Notes: a model not told the origin generated them from the letters alone. 64,000 bases of DNA from Neopestalotiopsis rosae (GCA_023078685.1 JALGAS010000004.1:3348001-3412000), one strand, 5' to 3'. Counted from the first letter of the stretch, positions 45,889 to 58,424 are shown. Made by a program: numbers and translations.

Positions 45889-47796
45889 GATGGCTGTGAA
45901 AGAGAGTATGGAAGAATGTCTGATTCAAAGAAGGGCAAGCTGACCGCGAACTGGTTGTGTTCTGAATCGTCTCAAGTCCGCGATGCGGGCTGGTATTTAT
46001 AGCAGAAAAGAATCATCACGACTTATACACCATTTTGGGAAACAACTCTATCCGCTCGCCAATCTGTTCAGGACTAATCCCCTGCGACCCCTGACGACTA
46101 GAGAAACGGCCCGTCTCCACTAATGACAAGGCTTAGGGAGGATCGAGGGAGATGAACGACGTCGCTCCCGCCACATCACGACGAGAGGCTCCATCAAGCT
46201 TAAGGAGGATCCAGAATCGTGAAGATTCAAATCCTTGCTTAGCGAATAGAATTCCATTTTGTTTTCGGTATCCGATGATGCATCATCGCCAAGAATTCTC
46301 TAAAAGGGCATGCCGGGAACGGCTTGCCACCTCGTGTCCCGATACGTATATTGTACCTGAGGCTCTCAGTCGTCCGTGGGGGTCATTAGTACATACCCGG
46401 TCGATTTGATAAGCCAAGGCTCAAAGCCGATATTCAGGGCCGGAGCTTCGATTCTGTAAGATCAGTCAGCTCATCTCCTGTCTAGTCTTGGCATTGAGCA
46501 TTCTTTCTCCCGTCCGTGTCAATGCATTGAGACCCACATAATGTGGTATTCTGAATATGCCCGACAACCAAAGTTTACATGAGACAAGCAAGACAAGATT
46601 AGATCGTGAAATACATAACGATCATCACAAGCGATGGGTTTTTTGAGCATGATTGAATGGTACCTTGATAAATGAGAATAATTGCGAGGTCAAAGCTGAA
46701 GATATTTTACAAGAACAGACGGATGAACGAGCGGAACAAAGTCTGAGATGCGAATGTGGAATATCAGAGAGAGAAAAGAGTATCCACGCACTAATACACC
46801 GGAACGCCCACACGGGAAATGGGTCGATAGGCGGCGGGAACAAGCTTGAAAAAGAGCGCTCAGGCCTGGAAAGGCCTTGGAAGCCCCAGTAATTGCCAAG
46901 GCGATATGGGGCGCTCAGATCCGCTCAATCACTGCGAATGTATTAGTACGCTAAAGTCTCGACGGTGATAGGCGCAAACTCGGACCCGGGGAACGAGTCA
47001 GTCATGCTCCGTATCGGGCGTCCATAGCCGCAAATGGCCGCCCCGTTGCTTAGTACCGGCACTTTCGGCAGGGGGCCTTAATTGCTTGCAATAGAATTAT
47101 AAGAAAAGTATTCATGCCAAGTCTGATGACAAACTTTTCAGTATCTTTGCAGAGCACTGCTCTTTGGCCTGACGTAATCAGCGTACCCATGTCTCCGTTC
47201 GGAATGCTTTGCTGCTCCGCGGAACTGAGGCCTAGAACTCCCCTCGTATGGCAATCGCTTCCTCAGCGCCCATGTTGACAGGGGAAGCACAAAAATGCAT
47301 GCTGACCAGATACTGCAGATTGATTGGCTTCCCAGACTGAAGGGTCCCAAGTTTCCCAAAACTTGTATTTGAGGTAAGAATCGTAGCGTTGAGGTTCTCG
47401 TTGCGCGGCTCTCGATAAGGCTTACACAGCGCATTGGGCCAAGGCACTAATGATAGCATGTTTCAAAGGACGCGTACTGACGTCCACAGTGATCGACAGC
47501 TGTGGGCATCGCGAAGGGGCGTGACTGCTATTTTTCTTTCGGGTACGATACCCAATCATCAACTGTTTATTTCAAACTCTAAACAAAGGCTCCAATAAAA
47601 TGAATCGTCAGGGTAAACCAAGACATGGATCATATCCAGAGGTGTAGGTACTAGAATCAAACCCAAGATCAATATCTTGGATCATACGACAATCCCTGAC
47701 ACCATGCAACCTCTTGTCCACTCCCGTCATTCAGCTGCAGTAAGCATTTTATCTGGCCGGTGGGCTACGACATTATGAAGAAGTCCAGCAGCGTAC
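45889..47796. other. ~1.9 kb without a recognisable gene
   Basis: Short ORFs (46152..46409 plus, 46653..46892 plus, 47138..47434 minus) show no motifs. The part next to 45888 is the dioxygenase promoter. Confidence 0.5.
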
Positions 47797-49474
47797 CTAT
47801 TCCGGGAACAGGCCTATGAGAGTCCCATGTTTCAAGGTTATTGCAATTCCCGCCTCCTCGGCATAAGGGCGATCATCACGCTTTTCGACCCGTTGAAAAC
47901 TCTGCATCATCCTAACAATGGTATACTGCGCCTCGACCAGCGCAAAGTGCCGGCCTGGACAGATTCGCGCCCCAGCTCCGAAAGGGAGGTACGTCCAAGC
48001 TGGCATTGTGCGGATGCGTGACCGCGTCGCTCCTTTCTTCTCGTCGTCTTCTGTGATGATCCACCGCTCGGGGCGAAATTCATCGGCATCGTCGCCCCAT
48101 ACGTCGCGGCGGCGGTGAAGAGCATTGAACGACGTGATGATGCGCCTACCGGCTGGCACGAAGCACGGGGAACGTCCGTCGGGGCCACCTCCAACCGGCA
48201 GGGTGGTGTCATGTGCTGCCCATCGGAAGGTGATACCAATGTTTGGATACATGCGCAGTGCTGGTGGTTATGATTAGATGATGCCTTCCCATGATGCATG
48301 ATACTTTACTCACATTCGTATATGATGGCCTTGAGATAGACCATAGTCTCGAGCATCTCCGGCTCGGGCCTTTCATTGCCTAAAGCTTCGGTCTCTTGCT
48401 TCAAACGAAACCAGATATCCGGTCGCCTGGCTAGTTCCCAGAATATATGCGCCATCAAGCCAGCCGTGGTGTCGCGAGCACCCGAAATTGTCGATGCTAA
48501 TTCCCAACGCAGTTGCTTACGGTCTTGAGTCGCTTCGGCAAGGTGATCGAGGAAGACATATTCCTTTTTCACATGGTCTTCACCCGATTGTGTGTCTGGA
48601 CCCTTTGTATTCTTTTGTTTCTCTGTCGCAGATAGTCGAACATGAATGATGCGGTCGACGTACTGATGCAGCTCTCGACAGGCAATTAGGTAACTCGCAA
48701 ACTTGATAGGCCTAATGATCGGATCCAGGACGCGGAATACGCCAATCTTAGCCCGTCTGCCCGCCTCAAAAACTGCATTGTGGAGGTTCTCAGAGAAACG
48801 CTCTTGTTCTTTCTGCGCGAGTTCCGACTCGTCGTTCTGACCCAGAAGATAGTCGAGTCCGGCGTGTAAAGTCAGTGTTTGGAAGAGGCTCTGCAGCTCG
48901 ACGGTACCTCCGTTTCTGGGAACCTGAGAGATGAGCTTCATCACATGCGTCTCGAGCTTGTCGAAGTCCTTCAACTGAGTTTTGGCAAACGTTGGTCGGA
49001 GAAGGGCCTGACATGAGAAGTGATTAGTGATGGTCTTGATCATGAGCGGGAGAGGTCTGCTCTCACTCTGGACTTGTGCCACTCCATGCCGTCGGAAACG
49101 AGGATTCCTCCTTGAAGCATTGGCCACCAATCCGTCTTGCGACCCCCTTTGGTGAAGTCTTCAGTCCGGACGAAGATAGCTTTCAGGTTTTCATGGTCGA
49201 TTGTTGCGAGAAACTGTTGGCCAAACAGAGACCCCTGATACGTATTGCCTGCTGTGGCGAATCGTTTTCTTGAGAGCGCTAGGTAGTTGCCCTGCTGGAG
49301 GGCGTTGGTAGTTTCTTTGGCCGCGCGCGCGCCGAGATAGCCGCCATCTATAGTCGGTGGTTCGAGGCACCCACTACGGGACATAAATGCTTGAGTTCTC
49401 AAGTATCGGAGAACCCACCTAGTCGTCAAGGTCAACCCCAAGACGAATACAAGGAATATGAAACTGATCGCCAT
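47797..49474 (-). CDS. Cytochrome P450, CYP52/CYP63-like (alkane/fatty acid hydroxylase class)
   Basis: Three exons (49067..49474, 48314..49007, 47797..48260) give 521 residues. The N-terminal anchor is MAISFIFLVFVLGLTL. The I-helix SGARDTTAG, an ExxR motif completed across intron 2 (E-S-L-R), FRPERW and the heme loop FGAGARICPG are all intact. Long substrate-binding insertions and the GRKTDWWPMLQGGILVSDG segment (WxP..G.GI) are typical of CYP52-type omega-hydroxylases. It probably acts in the ER on long-chain substrates such as fatty acids, which would suit a fungus that also secretes a cutinase. Whether it belongs to the terpene region or is just adjacent is open. Confidence 0.9.
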
Positions 49475-51350
49475 AGCTAGTAGTCAGACTGTATCTTATG
49501 AATGGATGATTTGAAGGCCAGGAAGCGAACACTGAAACATTTTCCTGACAGATCCCTTTATAATGTCCAGCTTGGTTTCATCGTGGCTTGAATACATATG
49601 TGTTTACGAGTATTTCCCTGAATACAAGTCCATACGATGGATGCAGCTTATGGCGTCTGACTGTTGTCATGTTTTTGGTATGTTAGAGTCACGGTGGCGG
49701 ATCGAGTCACACCTGAAGGATCAAAGTGATATACGTTGGCCTAATCTCAAGTGATACAGGTACTTGGCGTTCTTATCTTGGCTTGGGGGTCAATCACACT
49801 GGTCGATCTATTTTTATGGCTCGCCGCATGTTTTCAGCTTATTTCAAAAAGCCAAGTCATGTTGAAGTCTGACGCCACGGACAGCTGAAAACGTGCCGCG
49901 TTATTGCAGCGCTGTGCCGCCACGTATGGGCACGGAAGTGGGTTCCCTTATACGGTACCTGCACGGCTCTGGTGCCTACACCATTGAAAAACCTGGGATA
50001 GCAAGGGTATCTCCCACTTCACTTAACAAACATCAGTAGCTATAATAACGCATGGTGCCCCGACGCGACAGAATAATGGTTTTTCCAAAGCTCTGCTGGG
50101 AGAGACAAGAGGACATGTGCCAAACAGATCATTGAGTCTAATGAATAAGCGAGAGATAGGCGCTCAAGGATGTCGTTAGACAAATGCTGCAAATATTTGC
50201 GTACGTTCCGATTGCTATCGGCGCTAGAATAGGCAATGATTGTTTCTCAAACTAAGGTCTGACACGTTGCACACAGACATCAACTTTCAGCCAAGCCTTT
50301 TCTGGTTTTCGGGTTCGTTGTCTCGATCAAGTTTACTCCGTAATTCTTGAAAGGACTTTGTTGACCCAAACGCAGTGTCGCAATATACTTACTTGCGCGG
50401 GCCAAATAATTGATGTGTTACTCTACATGTTGTTGCCCTTCGAGACAAACGAAAGTGCATGATTGTGTATCGCAAGAACGGCTACAGTCGAAGTAAATAC
50501 GACTGAGTCATTTGCAAACTGTTTTGGTGAGAGGCAGATGGATGTCGTCAGGGTATAAATACATTCTGAATGACCATGGCAAGGTGAAGAAACCGATGAA
50601 AGTACATAGTATCTGATTATTTTCAAACTTATACGACTACTTTTCCGCAACCATTGTGGCACTGTAGACTTTTCCTGGTTCTTTAAGGGTCAACCATCAA
50701 CATCAACAGTCATTCTCTGATATAGGGAACTCAGCATCGCCCATCATCTATCTAAACGCATGATACTGCACACAGTCCTTCGACTATTTATTGTTGACTG
50801 AGTTACCAGAGATAGGGAGACATTCCAGTGTCTGCAACTCACCAGATAATTGTCGTTCCCTTGCTTTCCACGCACTCGATTACAGTTTGCCTGACAAGAC
50901 TAATAACAAGATCCCATCAATGAGGTCAGCGCAAGCTGTGTTTACCGAGCCGGCAATTCTTTGGCCAGAACAGATCGACTGCCCTGAGAAAGAATGGACC
51001 ATCGCTGTAGTCACGTGACTTTACATCAATGGAGATCAGAAAGGAGCTGGCCCAGCAATGACAATATCAATCTAACCTCTTGAGAACCATCAGCGGCGGG
51101 GCGACCACGCGCTGGGAAACGTCGAATCAGCCGCGACTTTTGTCCTTTTTGAAATAATTCAACGCAGATCAGCCCTAGGCAAGGCAGAAATGCTGGCACT
51201 ATGCCTAATCCGGCGGAAATGGTCGAGTTCAAGTCGCCTAGGCCAAAATGCCACCACCGTTTTGTTGAGTTCAACAGAGAAATACGTTTAGATGCCACAG
51301 AAACACAATCTAACACAAACGGGAAATCTTCCTAATTATTAGGCATCTAT
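49475..51350. other. ~1.9 kb without a recognisable gene
   Basis: Short motif-free ORFs only (for example 50791..51018 plus and 51026..51316 minus). It separates the P450 from the BTB array. Confidence 0.5.
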
Positions 51351-51482
51351 CCAAATCAGGACTGGCGACTCTGTAAAGTTGAATCAGTCAGGGCGGGTCC
51401 CCCACATCTCTTTTCTATAAATCGAAGGCCAGATTCATTCCCAGAGCTTTATTTTTTTTCTCCTCTCTTTCTTCTCTGTCAA
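51351..51482 (+). promoter_or_regulatory. Promoter block of BTB gene 1 (copy A of a duplicated element)
   Basis: Starts CCAAATCAGGACTGGCGACT and includes GTTGAATCAGTCAGG, a CTATAAAT box at 51415..51422 and a terminal pyrimidine tract ending CTTCTCTGTC. Most positions match 53949..54080, while flanking sequence does not. Confidence 0.8.
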
Positions 51483-51791
51483 GCTTTCCCAAGCAACATC
51501 GAAAAGACACCTGTGTTACATACCAAATACTACTTCCACTCATACTGCTCCCACTTCACTACAGTGGTTCCATCCCTTCTACACACGCGCAAGCACCACA
51601 TCAACTCGAGCCAGCGGACTGGACTCCCATCCCATCACTTTCTCTCTTAATCTTGAACCCCGCTACAGATGTCAATCTCTTGACACCCGCAAAGACTTGT
51701 TATCTATCCCCTTTGGACCGTGTGTCTAGCATCACTCGCGTATCATAACGCTATCAAGATTCTCGCAAACAAGACCGCGCAACTAGACAAG

Positions 51792-52609
51792 ATGGCTCTC
51801 TATGAACAGTACTCGACCTCCTTCAAGAGCAACGAGTTTTCCGACTACACAATCACCTGTAATGGACTCGGGCTACCGGCTCATCGCATTGTCCTCGGAA
51901 CAAACTCGCCCGTGATTCGACGAGCAATGAACAGCGCATTTCGAGTAGGTCAAAAGTCCAACAGACCCTGTGTGGGGCAAAAGTGCTTACATAGATCAAA
52001 CAGGAGAATCGCGAACGTGTCTTCAACTTCCCTGAAGAAGATCCTGCTATCGTCGAGAAGTTTCTATCCGTCATGTACCGTGGAAACTACGACGATGCCT
52101 GCTATGGCGAAGTCCGTGGAGCTCATATCATAACCACTCTGCCGATGTCCAGAGTCCGCCTTGTAGCCGACGGAAGATGCTCCCATGACAAGGACAAGCA
52201 GGACCTGCACAATTTGGCATCATTCACTCGCAAGAATGACCTTGAGCAATTGGAAACCACGGACCTCATCTTCGAGACCTTGCAAGACGCGCTCTACTTA
52301 TACCTGATGGGTGAAAAGTATCAGTGTGATCTGGTCACTGCCATCTCCCACGATCGCTTCTGGAACATTTTCGAGCTCTACTTTGACAAAGAAACATTCC
52401 GTGATATCGAGCTACAAAAACTCGTCGAGTTTATTGACGAGCTGTATACAAATACCACCCCTGACGCCTACATCCGCCAAACTCTGTGCAATCAGATCCA
52501 ATTCTTTAGCCGCCGATCACCAGAGTTGGGCCAAAGACTGCGCAGTCATGCAGCTGGTGTTCTTGAGGCGCACCCTGACTTTCAAAAGGACATGAGGAGC
52601 AGAAACTGA
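51792..52609 (+). CDS. BTB/POZ domain protein 1 of a tandem array (intact)
   Basis: Two exons (51792..51944, 52004..52609) give 252 residues. The BTB core is MALYEQYSTSFKSNEFSDYTITCNG, PAHRIVLGTNSPV and, after the intron, VFNFPEEDPAIVEKFLSVMYRGNYDD. A C-terminal region follows with YLYLMGEKYQCD, a helical SHDRFWNIFELYFDKETF and the array signature LVEFIDELYTNTTPD, ending LEAHPDFQKDM. BTB domains mediate dimerisation and often link substrates to CUL3 ubiquitin ligases. This lineage has no Kelch, MATH or zinc-finger partner, so its role is unknown. The 5' leader is about 370 bp from the TATA box. Confidence 0.9.
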
Positions 52610-53030
52610 CACTGCGAGTTGGAGCTGCAGGCATGCAAGACATAATTTCTCGAGTAGAAAATGGCATATTAAGGCAACGATTGATTGTTGATGAATTGGT
52701 AACGGTTTTGATTGCATAGCTTTAGCGAGCAGGAGTTACAATATCTCTTGCTACGCATATTCACATTACGGATTCTTTTATATTTTTTGTCCCTACAGAT
52801 GACATCGTTTCACGGAATGGTAGTCGTAGCCATCGGCGAGAGATCGTTTATTGCAAAATGAAGCATGATGTGAAGTGCCTGATGCCGCATATCTTCCGTT
52901 ATATGGCGCAAAGTGAATAGTTCTTATGTTGAAGGTTTTTTTTCTCTTTCCTTGCATTCGAGGCTCGCTTCTGAGCACACGATTTGTCTGTAATATCGTT
53001 GGGTCACAACTATCTCAGTCGCAAATCACC

Positions 53031-53294
53031 GATATGATGTCCCGCTTTCATTATATTGCGAAACTATATTTCGTTAAGCCGACGTTTCGCAACGTCGAAC
53101 TAGAGAGAATCGTGGAGTTCATTGATGAACTCTACACGAAAACAACGGCGGACGCGCAGATTCGCAGCACCCTGAGCTGCCAGATTTCACACCTCAGCCG
53201 CCGCTTACCGCATATTCAAGTCAGGCTTCGCCAATATGCGGTTGGCGTCCTAAATGCCCATCCCGATTTCAGAAGGGATATTAATAAGCCGTGA
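53031..53294 (+). pseudogene. BTB array relic (C-terminal part only)
   Basis: An 88-codon stretch aligns with the C-terminal third of the neighbouring BTB proteins: KLYFVKPTFRNVELERIVEFIDELYTKT-type sequence, LSCQISHLSRR and LNAHPDFRRDI, then a stop. There is no BTB core, intron or promoter block upstream, so this is a decayed copy. Text upstream of 53031 in the same frame loses similarity. Confidence 0.8.
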
Positions 53295-53948
53295 ATAGTG
53301 TTCTCACGACGGAGAGGAATATGGATGATTCAGGTTTTATGTTGACTTGATGTTATCCTACATAGGTGCTAATATGATTGATAATTTGATGGCATGGGTA
53401 ATGATTCTTTGTTTGCAGAGGCAGGAGAAGCTTTGACTATCTGATCCTAGAAGATCTTCCTCTTATCTCATGCTGCCTTTTGCCACGAACCAAACTTCAC
53501 GATCCTTGCTGAGTACTTGTTTCTTGATAAAATCAGCCAAAATGCGATTTACATGATACGAGATGTTTTCTCCCCGTGATGCATAGTGATCCATGATCTA
53601 CTTGGCGTCTTCCTGTTCATTACATCAAACATACCGCTGCTCTGTACGATCATTGCCTTGCGATGACACTGAGCTTCGTCTTCTCGGAAGTCTGTTACTC
53701 TTGCTCTGGCCATGTCGTCAACCTTGCGTCCCACGTGAATGGGTTTCTGCTTCTTAACCTCACTTGTCTGCTTTGCGGTTGGTGTGTTGGGCATAATCAC
53801 CTCGTGACGGAACGCGTACCACTGCAGATGGGGGACTCAACACATCTCAAAACTCAACAACACAATGCGTTCAACACCAAGCAAACGTCGCGCGCGCGCT
53901 GTTCACTAATCCCTGAACGCGTTTCCAAGGCATCGAACTGCCTTCAGT
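53295..53948. other. Spacer between BTB relic and copy B promoter
   Basis: About 650 bp with motif-free ORFs on both strands and a CG-alternating run near 53888. Confidence 0.5.
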
Positions 53949-54080
53949 CCAAATCAGGACTGGCGACTGTGTGCAGTTGAATCAGTCAGGCCTTCTCCCC
54001 CACTTTTCCTTTCTATAAATCAAAGCCCAGATTCTTCCCAAAGCTTTATTTTTTCCTCTCCTTTCTTTCTTCTCTGTCTG
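53949..54080 (+). promoter_or_regulatory. Promoter block of BTB gene 2 (copy B of the duplicated element)
   Basis: Matches 51351..51482 from CCAAATCAGGACTGGCGACT through CTATAAAT (54013..54020) to CTTCTCTGTC, with scattered substitutions. The similarity stops abruptly at both ends. Confidence 0.8.
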
Positions 54081-54368
54081 CTAAACCACTTGACCTGCTC
54101 GATACATCCCTCTCCTCGATTGTTCCAGTGATCTCCTTCTTCACCTCAGGCGCATCAATACCTACACGCGTCAACACAATATCAATTGCGCGCTCGCTGT
54201 CACAATAGTTCTCTTCGCATCAAGTTTCATTCCGACTTTCATCCTCACTCGCGCCAAGCCATCCGGAGCATCTCGTAGAGGCGGTCAAGATCCATTCTTC
54301 CAACGAAAACACCCTCTCCCACTTGTGTCTCCTCCCTCGTAGGACGCGACTCCTCACACAGCAACGAG

Positions 54369-55190
54369 ATGGCTTTGTACGGTCAATACGCCATGCTCTA
54401 CAAGAGTCAAGAGCTCTCAGACTTCACGATGACTTGCAACGGAGCTCGTATCCCTGTCCATCGTGTCGTACTTGCAACGCATTCTCCAGTTTTTCGTCGC
54501 GCAATGTCCATTGGTTTCAAGGTCAGTTCAATTTTACACTGCTGTTTATAATTATTGGACGCTCACGAACAGGAACAGGAGACCCGTGAGTCCGTAATGG
54601 ACTTCCCAGAAGAAGACCCGGCTATTCTAGAGAAGCTGGTCTCTATCATGTATCGAGGAAACTATGACGACGTCATCTTTGGCAACGTCTCGGCCCCTCA
54701 CATTGCGACAACCATGCCCCTTGACAGAATCCGCAGCAGTGCAAATGGTCGCGGCAATGGCAACCTCTACGACAATGACGAGCGCGACACCTCCGCTGTC
54801 GCCAAATGGAATCGCCACCATAAATTGGAAGACCTCGATGCCAAAGACGTCGTTTTCGAATGCATACAGGACGCCTTGTACATCTACCTGATGGCCCGGA
54901 AGTATCAATGCGACATTGCCACAGTTATTGCGCACGATCGATTTCTCGAGATCCTTGGATTTTACTTTGATATGGAAGAATATCACTATCTCGATCTCAA
55001 GAAGTTCACCGAGTTCATCGACGAGCTTTACACAAACACGCCACCCGACGTTTCCATCCGCAAAACACTGTGTTACCAGATCAAGCAGTTCAGCCGCATC
55101 CAGCCAGAGCCAGCCGGAAGACTACGCAGCCTAGCTGCTGATGTTCTTGCGGTGCATCCCGACTTTCGCAAGGATATGGCGAGCTCTTGA
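54369..55190 (+). CDS. BTB/POZ domain protein 2 of the array (intact)
   Basis: Two exons (54369..54521, 54573..55190) give 256 residues: MALYGQYAMLYKSQELSDFTMTCNG, PVHRVVLATHSPVF, then after an intron at the homologous place MDFPEEDPAILEKLVSIMYRGNYDD. The C-terminal region has YLMARKYQCDIATVIAHDRF, FTEFIDELYTNTPPD and LAVHPDFRKDM. Architecture, intron phase (0) and length match copy 1, showing tandem duplication. The central linker (RSSANGRGNGNLYDNDERD) is the most divergent part. No ligand or partner can be read from the sequence. Confidence 0.9.
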
Positions 55191-56460
55191 TCGGAAGTTG
55201 TAGTCGATGGGGTCTTGAGAGTGGGAGGATGTGTACTACCAACAACATCAAACGTGGGTGAAGATCACGAAAGGAAAGCTTTGTGATATTACTGCAATGG
55301 ATATTTTGGTGATAATGGATACACAAATAGTCATGGTCGAGGACACACACGTGACCAAGAATCAAGCAAGACTGTTGCCAGTCTTCAAATGGTATTACTT
55401 TTCCTCTCCTATCAATTTTGCTCAAGCCAACTGTGGCTGGAGGCCAGATCATTGCAACACTGTTTTCATTTCTTTCAATGAGATCCCCTGTCGTTAAGTA
55501 ACCTATCTTCGCTGGCCGTCTATTACCTGTACGGCAGGCGTTCTATAATAAGAACAACGAGCCTTGGTCAGCGATTGGGTTTGCAAAATCATTTGGATGA
55601 TTGATATCATACTTGCAGTGACTTCAAAACAATCTTGGCATCTAGTACATGTAAATGCATCATAATTGAATGTGTGAAACATTGGAACTATTCGATAAAT
55701 TATCGAAGAGCAGACGGACCACGTTCCCCAACAACAATGGATGGAAAGGAAATGCCTGGTGCAAATGTAAATATTCAGCATATCGAAGTTTCAAGTAACT
55801 GTCGACAGTTCGTTGCTCCTTCAAGGTACCTGGCTTCTTGTAGTAAAGTCAAGCTCTTTTACCTCTGGGACCTCCCAGCAATAAATAGCGACAACACGAA
55901 CTGACTAGCGCACTACGTTCTCTTCCTTCTCTACAACGTTTAGCAGAACCCTAGGGCCATATATTCATATTGAATGATCATACTCTGACTGCAGATTGAC
56001 GTCCGCCGGCCCAATTGCTTCGACCCCAGTACGCTGCTGCACTTTCCACAGTACGCTCTACTCACGATCTCTATGCGCCAAGGTATGTAGGCGCCCTCTT
56101 TGCGCCTTCCTCTCCCATTATCGACCGCCATCGCTCAGGCTCAGAGACTCCAAGGCACAGTAACAGGTTCCCCTAGTGGTAGCCTTTTGAGGCCGCGGAA
56201 ACGTCCCCCGCCAACATTGTTACCCATCAGCTCCACTTTCCAGCAATTTCCACGCGTTCAATGTTGTCTATTAAGCAGCATTCGGGCACGCTTTCCACAC
56301 GTAAAGTCGTTTACGAGGGCATGACACTTCACCTCTCCCGCACTCCATTTAATCTTCTGCAAACATTTCCACTGACGACCATCACAAGAAAATATCATCA
56401 AAATTATATGCCTGCATCAATACAAACCACAACCACATATGCATAGACAACTTTGACAGC
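55191..56460. other. Spacer between BTB copies 2 and 3
   Basis: About 1.27 kb. No conserved ORF is seen, and the duplicated promoter block of copies 1 and 2 was not found upstream of copy 3. Confidence 0.5.
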
Positions 56461-57405
56461 ATGGCATCCTACGAGCAGTACGGCACGCTCTTCAAGAGCG
56501 AAGATCTCTCCGACTTCCGACTGAACTGCAATGGCACCATCATCCCCGTCCATCGCGTCGTATTGGCCACACACTCTCCCTTTTTCCGAGTGTGCATGTC
56601 CAATCGGGGCTTCCGAGTACGTCTGAGATCCAATTCCAGCTGACGGCATGCACTTACTAGAATAATTGAATAGGAAGCTAACGAAGGGCTCATCGATCTC
56701 CCCGAGGATGATCCCGCTATTCTGGAAAAATTTCTGTCTATCCTCTATCGTGGTTACTATGACGACGTGTGTTTCAAGGGCGTTTGCCATCCCCATGTTA
56801 CCACCACATGGTCGCTTCGTGCGCTCCGGAACATTCTGGACGGCACGCAAACAGCACTTATAAAGGATGAGAGAGACGATAATGCCCTGTATAACTCTTA
56901 CCTCAACAACGCTCGTGATATTTAAGAGACCTTGGATATCACCTACGCAAGCTTGCGCGATGCCTTCTACGTCTACGTGATGGCAAACAAATATCAATGC
57001 ATCATTGCGAGTGTGGTCGCGCACGATCGCTTTCGCAGACTATGGCAAGTCTATCTGGTAGATATGACCACAATCGAGTGTTCCGATCAGGAATTCCAGC
57101 GGTTGGTTGCCGTCATCGATGAGCTGTATACCAAGACGTTGCCGGACGATATATGTCGCTCGACACTGTGCCACAGGCTTTGGGCCTTGATCACTGCTAA
57201 TCCAGTATTTGACGGTAAATTAAAGGCTCAGGCTACATATCTCGTCCATGCCCATCCAGACCATGTTGACGAAATGCTAAGATGTCAAGATGAGGAAAGA
57301 ATGGAGCAGCAACGTCTTGCTAGAAAGTGGTGTCCCCGGTCAATGCCTTGGCATCATTACCAATTGGTCGACAGATCACAGCACACCACCGAGACCCACA
57401 GTTGA
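56461..57405 (+). pseudogene. BTB/POZ copy 3 with a single in-frame nonsense codon
   Basis: Exons 56461..56616 and 56674..57405 keep the BTB core (MASYEQYGTLFKSEDLSDFRLNCNG, PVHRVVLATHSPFF, IDLPEDDPAILEKFLSILYRG) and the C-terminal region (YVMANKYQCIIASVVAHDRF, VAVIDELYTKTLPDD, HAHPDHVDEM). One TAA at 56923..56925 separates the two halves in the same frame; everything else is open. The C-terminus has about 45 residues more than copies 1 and 2. It is a recent pseudogene, a read-through candidate, or a gene now making only the BTB half. Confidence 0.8.
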
Positions 57406-57928
57406 TCGGATTCATCGAAAGGGATGCAAGCAGTGTAGGGGAGAAGGAACAAGGATGCTAGCATAGAGATCCAGTTTATTAATAACGAGAAGCGACAGTC
57501 CCCCAGTTGAATTAACATTGACCGCATTGGTGTCCTGACGCAGCGTTTCTTACACACGGGTTTCTTCTTATGCTATAGGCAGACTACATTTCTCTGTGCC
57601 GAGTCGGGTTCTTGGTTTCGTACCATTTCGTTGATACCAATATTCTGGTACATGTGACGTAGGAGATATTCATTCATGAAATTATACGAAGACGCGATTT
57701 TACAGATTGTAGCCTTTAGGCAGTGAAGGCCCTTGAGTAGATTCCCGAAGAGGCTTTGGAATATCATGGCGTGCATGCTGATGTTTGACGAAGAAGACAA
57801 ATATCATGATTTGTCAAACAGACCAGGCTGCACTACGAAGGCAGCATAAGGGACTTTTCATGTTCAACAGATGGGATGGACAAAGGATATCGAAGTTACC
57901 CGGTCAGTCTATGCGTCAAAGCCCCACG
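57406..57928. other. Spacer between BTB copies 3 and 4
   Basis: About 520 bp without a recognisable gene. Confidence 0.5.
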
Positions 57929-58043
57929 CTCAACAGCTGAACGCGCTGTATTGTGTTGAGGAGCGATTGTCCTAAGCACCTGGACGATTGTCCTAATCAT
58001 CATGGGCGAATGTCCTAATCAAATGGGACGATTGTCCTAATCA
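57929..58043 (+). promoter_or_regulatory. Inverted repeat plus four-fold operator-like repeat upstream of BTB copy 4
   Basis: An inverted repeat (CTCAACA 57929..57935 / TGTTGAG 57954..57960, with inner CAGC/GCTG) is followed by four copies of a roughly 21-bp unit starting near 57961, 57982, 58004 and 58025, each with CGATTGTCCTAATCA or a close variant. Copies two and four contain the dyad GGACGATTGTCC. A TATTTAAA box lies at 58059, just downstream. The spacing of about two helical turns suggests cooperative binding on one DNA face. Confidence 0.75.
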
Positions 58044-58424
58044 CTGGGAGGGGGATTAAGTATTTAAAGCTACTCAATTCTTGAGGGAGTGGAAAATTTT
58101 GTCCCCCTCTCGAAACAACAAACACAATCACCATTTCATTTTGCACATTGCAACTCTTCTTTCTTCGCAAACATAGCCGGCTGGTCAAGACATTGCCGGT
58201 ATCTCTTCTCTTCACGGATACTCTTCTGCTCAGGACACTGTAACTTCTTGTCATCACAGGCCACATCACCCAAAGAAACGCAATCAACGCGCCGCACACA
58301 TATCGGCGAACATACACGCGCTGTCACCTTTTCTGTCGACAGTCCGTTCGATGTAAACCTACAAAGACACTAGAAAGAGAATCTATCTACCTGTCTACGC
58401 ACAAAACACGATAACACCATCATC

